From Skeletonema tropicum (Eukaryota > Bacillariophyta > Thalassiosirophyceae > Thalassiosirales > Thalassiosiraceae): 64,000 nucleotides of DNA. The stretch is taken from NCBI GenBank assembly GCA_037178625.1, contig CM074147.1, positions 1-64,000 on the forward strand, written 5' to 3'. Shown here in pieces: positions 20,291 to 31,259 of this stretch. Each line of letters starts with the position of its first letter. The first letter of the stretch is position 1. A program made the translations under genes and the position numbers. Under the pieces are notes generated by a model. The model was given only the letters and a program-made list of their open reading frames with translations. It was not told the DNA's origin and ran no database searches.

Positions 20291-20704
20291 CTTTGGGATA
20301 TCGGTTTTGCAGTTAGCTGTGCTATTTCTGTAGGTTAGCTAGTAGTTATTACACATTTCGGGGGTTCGGTTCGCCAGATGTTACCGTGAGAGGAAGCCTT
20401 CAGAGCACTTTAATTTTTATGCATGCAAGAATATCTAAGTATGTATTGAAGTTGAAGTTGGCTGCGAAATGCGCGCTTCGCCACTTTCCGATGTGAGGTG
20501 TCCGATCTCAGAACTAACTGGGTACCAGGGCGAACCGCAAAGGGATGACGTACGGCAGTTGGAAAATGGATATTGTACTGCTCTAGAGAGAGAGGCTCTA
20601 GATAGGCTTAAGTCATTTTACAGTCCATCAGTGTCAGTCAAATGCGTGCTCTCTATCCTATCATGAGAGAGAGAATAAATGTTGAAGCATTCAATCGTAA
20701 GTAC
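20291..20704. other. Gene-free stretch
   Basis: No supported gene. A TCTCTAGAGAGAGAG-type motif lies near 20581-20595. Confidence 0.4.
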
Positions 20705-21008
20705 TTAGGCCGATCCTTACGGTCTGTCTCACATGACAATTTACTTGAAGTAGAAAATAAAATAAGACATGGTGGTGGCGGAGGGTGTACTATTGTAGTT
20801 GCACAAGATGGAAGTGGCTGCAGCCGAGCGAGGCGAGGTAAATATTAAATAGAAGAAGAAGGCGTCGGAGGTCTTGGCGCGTGCGACGTGGAACAAATCC
20901 AGAAAAAAATCTACACAACACCGTAAGGCTCAAAAATTGGCACCTAGTAATTTTGTACTTGTAGCTAGAGTACAAAAATATTTTTGACTCACCGTAAGGA
21001 TCGGCCTA
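20705..21008. mobile_element. 304-bp inverted-repeat element with partial internal duplication
   Basis: TTAGGCCGATCCTTACGGT (20705-20723) is perfectly inverted at 20990-21008, giving 19-bp TIRs. If TA is the target site, the core is GGCC...GGCC, as in Tc1/mariner-type MITEs. In addition the 45 bases after the left TIR (CGGTCTGT...AAAATAAAAT, 20719-20765) are repeated just outside the right TIR (21017-21062), so a direct duplication overlaps the element. Confidence 0.7.
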
Positions 21009-21203
21009 AGGATTTACGGTCTGTCACACATGACAATTTACTTGAAGTAGAAAATAAAATCAGAAAATTTTGACCCTTATTTATTAGCTTGCTGTGTATC
21101 CCCTGTAGTGCCCCCCTACATCTCTCGCTTTCACTCTTTACTCTCACTCTGCTCCTTCTCTACATAGCTCTCTAGAGAGAGAGAGAAAGCGATAGAGCAG
21201 AAG

Positions 21204-24200
21204 ATGTTAAGTTCGGGGAGGTACGGCCGGGGGCCCAAAGCACCCATCATGCAGTCAAGAAATCAGCTCGGTGGTGCCAGTGGTGTCGTCCCTCTTTCAA
21301 ATTGGATCAATCGTGCCCTAGATATTGCCGCCAGCGAAGGTGGTGCCTTGACAGTTTCGTCCGACGCTTACATCATCCCGGCACTTCGAATTGCTTCGTC
21401 GTTGGCGAAACAGATTTGCAAGGCCGAAGAGGAGTCACTCCCTCCCCTCAGTACACGATGGTTTGAGTCCGATGACAATTTGCAAATCAATTTGCCCGTG
21501 CCGGATTCAAACTGGTCTTCCAAAGTTGTCGTCTCTTTAGAAGATGTTGGCCATAACACATTTTCAGAAACCGACGTTCATGTGAGGGGAGATGTTGACA
21601 GAGACAGCAATACAAATCCGTCCTATCTCACCGTTGCAAGTGCGAAGCTTTTATCCACCAAAGCAGGTGCTGTCAATTGTAGCAACACCCCACAGGAGAA
21701 GCTGAGGCGAATACATTCACTTGGGCTGGTATTCTACGAGATATTCTCGGGTGGGGATCGACCACTGCTTCATAGCAGTGAAATTTCTCCACATTTCAAT
21801 GATATTATCTTAAACCCACTTCCCATCGGGCAGGTAAACACTCATGAGATGAATCTAGCTGAAGTAAGAAAGATTATCAATGATTTGGAGGACAACGAAG
21901 GTTTACAAATTCCACCCAAGAAAGCATTACAGAGTAAGAATTCAGCCATATCATCAGAACAACTTAAAATGAAAAAGATCCCTTGTCCGCTCTGCGATTT
22001 GGTAGCCAATATGTTAGATTGTGCCAATGGTGGACTGAGTGATAGTGAAGCTTACCGATCAATGTCTGATGTTCTCGTTGACTTGCAGCTCATGTTGGAT
22101 AAGCCAGAAATTTTCCTTCGAGGTATCGATCTTGATAAGGTTTCTTCAAATGAACTGCATTTCAGCGATTCAATGTTTGGCAGAGAGAGGAAATTATCGG
22201 TGGTAACCACTGCACATAAGCGGTCGCTACTATCATCGAGTGAGAAGGAGCTTGTAGTTATAACAGGTCCAGCTGGCTCGGGAAAATCTTACCTCTCTCA
22301 ACGATTTGGAGATTATGTAACAGCAAGTGGGGGGCTGTTTCTCAGTGCAAAGTTCGATCAATTGAAGCAGTCACGGCCATTGAGTGCATTAGCTTCAGCT
22401 TTCAACGGTTATTGTGAGATGTTGAGCAGAGGTGGCGGTGGTGATAACGGTGCTGCTTCGTTGGCTTCTGAGATGAGATTTAGACTGAGAGATGATGATA
22501 TTTTCCATTTGACCAAAATCATTCCCAGCTTGATCAATATTCTTTATCAAGGCACCTGCTTTAGTTTCAGTGAAGGCAATGAATGCCAAGTTGTTGATGC
22601 TCAGCAGCGACTCCAATTTTTGATGTGTCAATTCGTCGAAGCCATAACGATGTCAACTTCAGTACCTATTACATTTCAAATCGATGATTTGCACAACGCA
22701 GATGATGCATCGGTCGGCGTTATTAACCAGCTGATATTTACCTCCAAGTCGACGCAAAAAATTTTCTTCCTGATATCTTCCAGAGACGATGAAAAGTTGC
22801 GGAAAATGTTGACCAATTTAGACCACTTCGAAGTGCCTTATGTGCAGATAAAAGTGGATAATTTGGATGAGCTCGAAATCAACAAAACCATGTCAGAGCT
22901 CTTGCACCTATCTCCTCGCCTCACTCGTCCTCTTTCGTCTATCGCTCATCGTAAAACTCGAGGGAACGCTTTATTCTTTTCTCGCTGGATGATGTCTCTT
23001 GTTGAAGGAGGTCTACTGCAACCAAGCCTAAGTCGCCGTCGTTGGGTGTGGGACGAGGACGAGATTCGAAGGGTGAAATTGCCAGATGATGTCGCAATGC
23101 TCTTCCGGGATTCTATTCACAAACTTCCAGGTGATGTGCAGAAGGCGCTGAGCGTTATGGCCTGCTTTGGAGCTTCGCTCGATGACGTGCTGGCGGACTC
23201 GCTTGAACAAGCACTACATATTCGGCTCATTGCACCGCTAAACGCTGCTGTGAGTGGAGGTCTGCTGGACAAGATCAATGGTCAGTACCGCTTTTGCCAT
23301 GACTGTGTCCAGGAAGCTGCTTACAACGTTATCTTGCCGCAGGAGAAGTGCTTGCATCACTTTCAGCATGGTCTTTCGTTAGCCAAACTTTATCTAGTTG
23401 AAGTGTCGATGGGCCAGGGCAACGATGAGATTTTGTTTTCGGCTGTGAATCAGTTGAATTTAGGTGGCCCTGCTGCCTTGGAAGCCATTGAGGAGGCTTT
23501 CACTGTGTCTACGCTGAATTTAAAAGCCGGAAAGAAGGCAATGGAAATGTCAGATTTCAAAGCTGCGTATTCATTCTTTGATAATGGTATATCATTTCTC
23601 AGGAAGAGACACTGGCAGCAGCACTACGAGTTGAGTATGGAGCTATTCTGCTTGGCCTCAAAATGTGCGCTCGCCACGGGAGATTTTGTTGGTTTGAAGC
23701 TGCTTTCAGAGCAAGTACTGAGGAACGCTACTGTTTTTGAACAGAAGATTCCGGTCATGTACTACTGCATGTGCGCTCGCACCTTTTCTGGAGAGTTTTT
23801 TGAAGGAGCTAAACAAATCGAATCGACGTTGTCACAACTTGGAGAAGCTCTTCCTGAACAATCTTCAAGCTCTGAAATATTGAATTCTGTTGAGGAAATG
23901 TTGGAAAAGTTAGCGAGTTACTCCATGAGCGAATTAAAGGATCTCAAGCGTATGGACGATTCAGTCAAGAAAATAACGATGCTCTTCTTAAGGCAGCTGC
24001 ACTTTTGCTACTTCTTTATCAGTCCTGAAAAGCAGCCGATTGTGACCACGAAAATGATTCAGCTTACTTTGTCGCATGGCATGTGCGAGACATCTCCTCT
24101 AGCATTCGCTATATTTGGATCTATGCTCGGCAAGTTGGGAAATATTGAGAAGGGTTATCAATACACGAAACTTGCAAAGCAACTCGTCGAAGAAAATACG

Positions 24201-25124
24201 TTCTATGAATCGAGCGGAGTAGTAATATCGACGGCAGCACAGCTTTTGTGTTATGTAGAGCCAGTACAAGCAGTGGTCCCGCTCTTCATTGAGGCCCGTG
24301 AAAGATCTATGTCTGCGGGTGATGCAGCCAATGCATGTTTATCTATTATGCAATACTGCAATGAAGCCTATCTATCAGGTATAGATCTTCCGAAGCTAAA
24401 AGAAAAATGCTTTCAAGCCAGGCAGCTAATGAAACAGTGTGGTCACTTTGCCGCTCTCTCGCATTTGGTCATATTAGAACGACACTTGCAGTCTTTGATG
24501 GGTGCAGCTTGTGAGGGCGACCACCACGTTCCGGAAGACGAAGAGGAGGTCAAAGAAGCAAACCCTCACACCATCTTTTACTCAATTATATACAAGCTTA
24601 CCAACAATTTTATGTTTCGAAGGTATAGTGCCACAAAAAGCGTTCTACAACAGTTCCTCGCTCATAATCGAGTTGATTGGACACTCATGTTTGGTCAATC
24701 AGACGTTACCTTTACATTTGGATTGGTGGTATTCTGGATTACCAGAGTGTCCAAGGAACCAAATTTGAAGCACGCCGGTATCAAGGCCAAAGAGGCCATG
24801 CAAGGGTGGACGAAATCGTCCGAATGGAACTTCCAACACAAACTCTTACTTTTGGATGCAGAGGAGAACTTTTGCGACGGCAACTTCGACCAAGCTAAGC
24901 CATTGTACGAGAAGGCAATCAAATCGGCCAAAGAGCATAGATTTGTAAACGGTGAAGCAATTGCATGCGAACTTGCGGGATACTTCTATTTGGAAATGGG
25001 AGATAAGAATACAGCAAAAGACTACTTTATCAAGGCACACGAGAGGTATCTAACATGGGGTGCGCTGGGTAAGGCAGCAACGTTGAATCAAGAGATCAAG
25101 AAATTGTCTACTGAGGATAAGTAA
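21204..25124 (+). CDS. STAND-type ATPase with kinase-like N-terminus and C-terminal helical repeats
   Basis: This is a 1306-residue single-exon gene. An N-terminal protein-kinase remnant is suggested by IHSLGLVFYEIFSGG (about residues 170-184), but no complete kinase core is visible. The AAA_16-type NTPase domain starts around 310 (SMFGRERKLSVV), with Walker A GPAGSGKS at 355-362 and Walker B ITFQIDDLHNADD near 490. The remaining 650 residues are helical and TPR-like (SDFKAAYSFFDNGI; FDQAKPLYEKAIKSAKEHRF). Related bacterial and eukaryotic proteins join Ser/Thr kinase, STAND ATPase and TPR modules in signal reception; the ligand is unknown here. An in-phase ATG at 21204 follows a TCTCTAGAGAGAGAG-rich leader. 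A short Cys pair (CPLCDLVANMLDC) lies at about 258-270. Confidence 0.8.
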   Translation: MLSSGRYGRGPKAPIMQSRNQLGGASGVVPLSNWINRALDIAASEGGALTVSSDAYIIPALRIASSLAKQICKAEEESLPPLSTRWFESDDNLQINLPVPDSNWSSKVVVSLEDVGHNTFSETDVHVRGDVDRDSNTNPSYLTVASAKLLSTKAGAVNCSNTPQEKLRRIHSLGLVFYEIFSGGDRPLLHSSEISPHFNDIILNPLPIGQVNTHEMNLAEVRKIINDLEDNEGLQIPPKKALQSKNSAISSEQLKMKKIPCPLCDLVANMLDCANGGLSDSEAYRSMSDVLVDLQLMLDKPEIFLRGIDLDKVSSNELHFSDSMFGRERKLSVVTTAHKRSLLSSSEKELVVITGPAGSGKSYLSQRFGDYVTASGGLFLSAKFDQLKQSRPLSALASAFNGYCEMLSRGGGGDNGAASLASEMRFRLRDDDIFHLTKIIPSLINILYQGTCFSFSEGNECQVVDAQQRLQFLMCQFVEAITMSTSVPITFQIDDLHNADDASVGVINQLIFTSKSTQKIFFLISSRDDEKLRKMLTNLDHFEVPYVQIKVDNLDELEINKTMSELLHLSPRLTRPLSSIAHRKTRGNALFFSRWMMSLVEGGLLQPSLSRRRWVWDEDEIRRVKLPDDVAMLFRDSIHKLPGDVQKALSVMACFGASLDDVLADSLEQALHIRLIAPLNAAVSGGLLDKINGQYRFCHDCVQEAAYNVILPQEKCLHHFQHGLSLAKLYLVEVSMGQGNDEILFSAVNQLNLGGPAALEAIEEAFTVSTLNLKAGKKAMEMSDFKAAYSFFDNGISFLRKRHWQQHYELSMELFCLASKCALATGDFVGLKLLSEQVLRNATVFEQKIPVMYYCMCARTFSGEFFEGAKQIESTLSQLGEALPEQSSSSEILNSVEEMLEKLASYSMSELKDLKRMDDSVKKITMLFLRQLHFCYFFISPEKQPIVTTKMIQLTLSHGMCETSPLAFAIFGSMLGKLGNIEKGYQYTKLAKQLVEENTFYESSGVVISTAAQLLCYVEPVQAVVPLFIEARERSMSAGDAANACLSIMQYCNEAYLSGIDLPKLKEKCFQARQLMKQCGHFAALSHLVILERHLQSLMGAACEGDHHVPEDEEEVKEANPHTIFYSIIYKLTNNFMFRRYSATKSVLQQFLAHNRVDWTLMFGQSDVTFTFGLVVFWITRVSKEPNLKHAGIKAKEAMQGWTKSSEWNFQHKLLLLDAEENFCDGNFDQAKPLYEKAIKSAKEHRFVNGEAIACELAGYFYLEMGDKNTAKDYFIKAHERYLTWGALGKAATLNQEIKKLSTEDK

Positions 25125-25238
25125 CAAAGTTGATCATATCTATCTGTAGTGTACTCCCTCTAGAGAGAGAGAGTAGAGTACTTATGCCATTGGCACACGC
25201 AGCGCTGAGATGCATCAGTACGTAGCGTAGGCGGGATT

Positions 25239-25310
25239 AGACCCGTTCTGAAGGTCGTAGAATCAGTGTCACTGATTTTGACACTGATTTTACGACCTTG
25301 GAACGGGTCT
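25239..25310. repeat. 72-bp near-perfect hairpin
   Basis: The left arm AGACCCGTTC, then AAGGTCGTA, then AATCAGTGTCA is mirrored by TGACACTGATTTTACGACCT and GAACGGGTCT. Loop and bulges total only a few bases. It lies 115 bp past the STAND gene and 28 bp from the next TIR element. Confidence 0.85.
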
Positions 25311-25338
25311 TCGGGTCGTACTCCTTTTCCCTTTTACC

Positions 25339-25926
25339 ATAAGCCCCGTCAGACCAATCCCCGCGTCAAGCAAAAAAATTCTACGTACGTAGGACGATTC
25401 CTACAGTAGCTACTCCTACCCAATTCGGGCGGGAACATGCTTTTATCAATGTCGCAACAGACAATGGTCACAAAATACTAACTGTACAATACGCTGGCTA
25501 TTTTGGCAGCGCTGATTGAGAGAGCATCATCGACAACAATAAGTAAACCAAGACTCTTTCTGACCCAAAATTTCATGTAGAATTCGGTTATCCCCTTGGC
25601 AGAGGTCAAAATTCAACGTGGGAGTCAGTATTCGACACCACATTTTACACTAACAAATTAACTAGGGCCACATTTGAGGTACCTTTTCCTGGCCGAATTT
25701 TCTACCACCCAGTTCAACGTAGGATCTTCATATGCATAGATGCAACTAGACTTCATCAAACTGCCTTCTCCACCTCAACATAGCCGAGCTAGGAAGAATA
25801 TCACTTTCAGTAATTATTTTGATCATTTTGTTAGTAGTTTGCTAATTTAGACGGATTTTTTTGTTAGCGCGCAAAGCACGCAAAAATAGTTTTGCTTGAC
25901 ACGGGGCCGATCGGACGGGGCTTATG
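25339..25926. mobile_element. 588-bp inverted-repeat element (MITE)
   Basis: Imperfect 36-bp TIRs: CATAAGCCCCGTC...GCGTCAAGCAAAA (25339-25374) and its inverse (25891-25926). No coding frame was recognised inside and no clear target duplication. Its superfamily is unknown. Confidence 0.7.
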
Positions 25927-27445
25927 CATAGAGCTGGGCCAAATCGGCACTGGAAGGGCTTACTAAGTTGGAATGCTTACTAAGTTGGAATCGACGCACA
26001 GACTTCAACATTTGCTAAGATATCTTCAAGAACTTGTACATCGGACATGAAAACGACGTGAAGAAGCTACCATCACCATGACTTCCGTCCTGCATTTTAT
26101 GCATAAAATAACATACGATGGCGAAGAAGGGGAAGCTAGAATCGCAGTGAATATGCTTAACAATTATCTTGTTCAGACCCAGGAAATATCATAGAGAAGG
26201 AAATCATCGGGAGGAGGAGGAAATGGCTCTCACGCAAATCGATACCATCAGGTAGGAAAAATACAGAAATAAAGCGACAACAACGCAAAGTGGTGGAACC
26301 TCCACATAATTTCTTTCGCAGCTTCGACGCAAACGATAACAATGAATCATACGAGCGGATGTGGCCTTTGGTCATGGCGAGATTGAAGTTCATCACTGTA
26401 TCATCGGAGTCAAACTGTTACCACCTCGACATCATCATACTTATCTTAATAATCTTCTACCATCTGTCAAGAAAGGTTCCTACCGCTTGCAATAGTATGC
26501 GCCTACCGCTACACGGTGTATCAGACAATTTATGATCTCTGTTTTGCTTCATCGCTGCAACGTGATGACATTTGGAACGATGCGATCGTATCAATATGCA
26601 ACCCCTTGTCGTACAATAACTCGGACAATCGAATCCTCTCTAGACGAATAAGAGAGTCGGTCCCATCGCATAAATTCCAATGCTATAATGGACGTGGATG
26701 TAGTGAGATGTAATGTAATTGAATACTATATCAACTATTGAATTGGGAGATTAGTACCACACTTGCTGCGGACAGCTGAGCATCAAAGTCTCATAAAATC
26801 AAACGCAAACGATCAATTTACTTTGGCACTTGCCAAAAAATACAACAATATACTGGTATTCGAAACAAACGACACCATTTGCGCAGGATTGTTTTCATCA
26901 CGCACACAAATATTTATTTCTTGTCCAAAGCCGAAGGCATAAAACAAGAAGCAATCTGCTTGTGCTTGAGCACGCAAAAAATGAGTATGTAGAGCAATGA
27001 GCTATTTGAAACACGCCAGAGCAACGCTTCTTAATGTATCAGATGTTGCATTGGCACCACGTTACTCGGATGCAGCCTATGATTGACTCATTACATGACT
27101 GCTACATGAGGTATAGTAAGACGTGAAGAGCGTGATATGAAACGTGTACAGCGTGAATAGACTTCTACTGGGAGACCAACCCCTTCAGCGCCCGCCACTT
27201 CCATCTAATATGCTGCCATATCTAATGAGGAGGCTGCAGAGTCTAGAGCCGCTCTTCTTTGCCAATGCTAATACATACAGTTGCAGCGTGAGTAATCCTT
27301 CCTCTCTCCCTCGTGACTCGTGAGGTTGTGCGGCCTTCGGCCTCATCACGATGTGATCACGTGATGCTCGCTCCGCTCGCTTTCTTTCCCCTTTCTTCCC
27401 CCCCTTACGCCGTCGTTCTTCCCCCCGCCCCTACACTTGTTACTC
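25927..27445. other. Gene-poor stretch
   Basis: No credible gene was found; short frames at 26157-26713 lack protein-like features. TTACTAAGTTGGAAT is tandemly repeated at about 25960-25990. Near 27330-27395 small perfect palindromes cluster (GGCCTTCGGCC, TGATCACGTGATG, GCTCGCTCCGCTCGC). Confidence 0.4.
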
Positions 27446-27989
27446 TCTAGTGGTCACCCGTCGAGACTACGGGACTATGAGGACTACGAGAAACTCAACT
27501 AATTCCTCTGTACCCTTGGTACACCAAAAAATGGACTATAATTGGACTATGAATCTGCAGAGCGGCAATCGTACATAGGAATTCGTAATATTTCTGCCGC
27601 CATCCGTCACCAACACTATTCTCACCATGGCATCATAGTCCCTCCTAGATGGCTGATACATCAACGCGGAACATAATTTATTGATGAAACCTCTGTAGAC
27701 AATAGTGGTATTGTTGCTCTATTGAATAGTGTCATTTGCTAGAAATGATTATTAGATTATCCACAGAAATTGAATGACTCCCTACATATAAAAATGAACG
27801 ACCCTATCCCATATCGAACGACTATTTCAAACTAGCACTCCTCCTAGGTCTTCTTTTGTGGAGAAGGAGACACTTCCTTCGAAGCATTTCTCTTGCGTCT
27901 CTGCGGTGCTGAAGGAGACCCTTGCACTTGCTCCTCCTTCCACAATTTCAACTCTTTGGCATCGTCATGTGCTCTGCGCTCCTTTCCGT

Positions 27990-28095
27990 CAAGCCTCCCA
28001 AACAATCATCCAAACCCTTTACATGGTTGGAGCCACAGCACTATTTTGGCATTAATTACCTCCCAAACAACCATCCAAACCCTTTACGTTCCAAC
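27990..28095. repeat. Two-copy direct repeat
   Basis: CCTCCCAAACAA(T/C)CATCC followed by AAACCCTTTAC occurs at about 27996 and 28061. It creates overlapping spurious open frames. Confidence 0.6.
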
Positions 28096-28230
28096 CATGT
28101 TCATATTCTAGCAAAATATTAACATTGAACTTCAAACATCGACGTATAACTTGTTTTGACGTATCATTGCCTGGGACGATGATCCGGAATGTCAACTGAG
28201 CACATAGCATTATGCACAGATCGATAATAT

Positions 28231-28824
28231 TCATTGTTTGATATCATTGATTTGTAGTTGACACGCAGATAACGATAAATTGTATCCCCTATCACATTGA
28301 AAAACACATATCCCATCTCCCACAGGTATGGGCGGAATGCGCAATGTCGTGCCATCACGTCTACCTCCAAACCACCCAATCATTTGCTCGTCAATTGAAA
28401 TCGTATTCTCGGTGGTGTTCGATTCATCAATAACAGTGTCTGTGGCCATCTCCACCATTTCGTCGTCCTCCATCTCCATTTGCGATGACACATGGCTGAC
28501 GGACATCGCAATTGACGTCACATCATCATCATCATCATCATCAGTGCTGTCGTTCGTGCCATGATCATTACCTACCACAACTTTCCGCCCGTCTTGCCCT
28601 TCTTCATAATCGATACCCGTCAATGGTCTTGGAGTTAGTAGAAAGTTGTCTTCGTTGTTCGATTTGTCGACCGCAGGGGTGGTGTTGGTTGGAGGATTGG
28701 TGCTGCGAGGTGATAATATGGGCTGATGGATGGACGCCAAGAAGCCGGTCGATCGCTGCTGCGGCTGCGGCGGCTGTGGCGGCTGAGTGGCTGCTTCACG
28801 TTTGGCTGTAGCTGTAGTAGTCAT
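28231..28824 (-). pseudogene. piggyBac-like transposase remnant
   Basis: From ATG 28824 the frame has a Gln/Pro-rich start, an Asp run encoded by an ATC repeat, and then TISIDEQMIGWFGGRRDGTT followed by LRIPPIPVGDGICVF. This resembles the conserved (V/I)SIDE-M-x-x-F-GR...K-P-x-G block of piggyBac (DDE_Tnp_1_7) transposases around the first catalytic Asp. The reading stops at 28231. Overlapping minus frames downstream (28379-28052) may be shifted continuation. The N-terminal domain and later catalytic Asp residues are not visible. It is most likely a decayed transposase, with moderate certainty. Confidence 0.45.
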
Positions 28825-29289
28825 CGTAAGCAATTGTAAGGACTATGACTATGAATAATGAGAAAAATGGTGGTGATGATGGATCGCGCCAAAACGCCAC
28901 GAATTCCTACGTAGTGTTCTCATACTACAATTTCGAGATCATTTGATTTTTACCCCCCCCTTTATAAAATATACCTAGGTAAAAAATATAGTTGAAAATC
29001 AACTAGTAAAAATACCTAGGTAAAAAATATAGTTGCTTCTTCGTAGGAATTCAGTGTAAAAAAGTCCGCCAAGGGTGAAAATCATCATTTCTCATCCGTT
29101 ATCATTGCACACAATGATGAAAATAGCACATGGTACGTCCCGTCCCTACCTCTCCACACTAACTACGACGCCTGACACCAATCAGTCGAGGAGGAAGACC
29201 ACAAGGAGAAGAAGATGCAGCAATCCAGAAATCCCGCGGAGAACCTCTAAAGGCTTCGTGCACAGAGAGGAAATGATTCCTCCCTACCC

Positions 29290-30005
29290 AACATCATCCC
29301 GGATGAGGTGCGCATTACAGTTCTGAGATCTTCACCGAGATCTTCGCCTTGGTCACTAGTGGAGAAGAGGAATATCGCCATAGAAGTCGTCAAATTTTCT
29401 AAGCAGATCAAGAGGGACATTGGTGACATCGACATTGCCAATCGCACCGACATGTTGACGATATTCGACGAAATTTTGAAGCAATACAGCTCCAAAAAAA
29501 AATCAGGGACATGAAAAATGAAGGTCATTCCAACCTTTTGGTGCAGATTTTGAACATAGCCGACACAATCCTCCACCACAAATGACAGAAGCGACTTCAA
29601 TCCATGGGGCATCGTACACGGCGGGCGGCGTTGCAATCAGAAGATGATATGCTCCGTTCGGATGAAGATAAACTTTATGGTCCCCCAAGTCAGCAGCAGA
29701 GAGGAGCGCAGACCGCAACGAAGTTGCTCAACAGATTACTCTCGAAGAACTCAAGTAATATGCATAACGACGAAGACAGCAGCAGTCTGACGACTCCTCA
29801 AAAGCGTCAGAGAATTGAGGCAAAGCAACGCAAACGGAAGTTGATGAAGGTGGAGGAGAAAGGTGGGAGATACGTTGTGGGTTCGATGCGTGATCTAATT
29901 GCCGATGGTGAACCGACATTGAGCCAGGGTGGCCCTGACCTCACCCCCAACACAATGATGGCGAGATTTGACCGTGCGCATTCGTCTGATTCTGAGGAAG
30001 AATGA
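29290..30005 (+). CDS. Second protein of the Tc1-like element, function unknown
   Basis: The clearest frame is ATG 29604 to 30005 (133 residues): MGHRTRRAALQSEDDMLRSD..., a basic middle (KRQRIEAKQRKRKLMKVEEK) and an acidic tail (HSSDSEEE). An upstream frame ending at 29514 (LPNIIPDEVRITVLRSS..., DIANRTDMLTIFDEILKQYS) also looks protein-like and may be an earlier exon or frame. It is not recognised. Its position opposite the transposase inside the TIRs suggests an accessory DNA-binding or regulatory protein, which is inference only. Confidence 0.4.
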
Positions 30006-30069
30006 GACTGAAGAATATGAATAGGTAACATATATATTTACTAACTGATTGAATTACATGGAAAGTCTT

Positions 30070-31259
30070 CTAATTATTGATAAATCCGCAGCTTACAAAG
30101 TATGGTTCAAAGGAAGGGATAGATGCAATTGCAAGAAGCAATTCGTTGAGAAGAGATGTCCCGTCAGTGATTGCATCCATGCGAATTCTCAGTATACCTT
30201 GAATTGTATTGAACACATACTCAATTCCGTCGACCGGATAGTATGGAGCACGAAACACGATCCTATGCCCTGCAGCATAGATAAGAGCGACCATCTGTAC
30301 ATTATGATGAGAATTCGAAGGCATGACATGTGTGAGGGAAGTATCTAATGTTTGACAGAACAGTAGAGCAGACACGCACACGCACATATTATTTCACATA
30401 CCTCAAATTGTCCAATGTGAAACAATAACGCCGCTGGGGAGTGCCTGGTCCAATATCATTTAGGATCGCCTGAATAAAATCAATCATTCTCGGCCCTGTC
30501 GTTCTCTCTCCCGTCCAAGTATCTCTCCATCTTCTTGGATTGGCACCATCTCCGGAAATTGCAAGTAAGGTAGTAAGTTGTATTTAGTGGACTTTTGATA
30601 CGGTCCAGTCTGTTCACCCTCTTCCCGACATAAGCCTTCCCTGTGTTGCGATCAGCCGACTGTACTTCTACACCGCACTAGTCAAGATCAATTATATCCT
30701 GTCGTCTAATGTCTGCTATCCCATACGGATATGGCAGATTCCAATACGCCCAACGCTTGTGCTTGTTGACAGGAAGTAGGGCCTGGTACGCAGTGGTGCT
30801 CCCCTTTTTACGGGTGAGTCCAATCCACTTTTCTGTTTCTGATATTTGTGAGGGTGAGTAAAACCGAAATGTCATGCTGTCGTAATTGGCTCGGTATAAA
30901 AAGGCATTGATCTCGGCTGCTGTTGCTTTGGGGAATGTAATCAAATAGAGTGCTAGGAGGAGAAGATCATGACCACGGAGCACAGTCGCACGTTTGTTAC
31001 CAGTACGTCTACATGGTCGGATATGCCCTTCGTTATTTGGCAGAGCTACATGCCTTCTCTCCGTTGAAGCCGACGGAAATAAATGCAACGCACGCAGTTG
31101 ATCAAAGATAGGATGATTTGACATGCCTGCAGCGTTCACGGCAACAACGAGATTACGCATCTCCTGTGAGTAACCATCGCCTCGACCGCCGGCCGAAGGA
31201 TGGGGGGCAGCTCTCTTCCTCGTCTGCATGGGTGGTCGATGCTCTATGTCATGTGGCAT
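30070..31259 (-). pseudogene. IS630/Tc1-type DDE transposase, degenerate
   Basis: From ATG 31259 the frame encodes an N-terminal helix-turn-helix region (HDLLLLALYLITFPKATAAE). It reaches the first catalytic Asp block IIDLD, where a TAG (30678-30680) replaces the expected Glu codon. Past the stop the same frame reads CGVEVQSADRNTGKAYVGKR, then small shifts lead to ISGDGANPRRWRDTWTGE and CFTLDNL (second Asp). After about 70 bp comes FRAPYYPVDGIEYVFNTIQG, the final Glu block. So D-D-E order is preserved but broken by a stop, at least one or two shifts and a possible intron (donor GTATGT near 30409). Confidence 0.75.

Noticed and set aside
27858..28122. Three overlapping plus-strand frames
   Set aside because: They share a short direct repeat in different frames and have no protein-like features.
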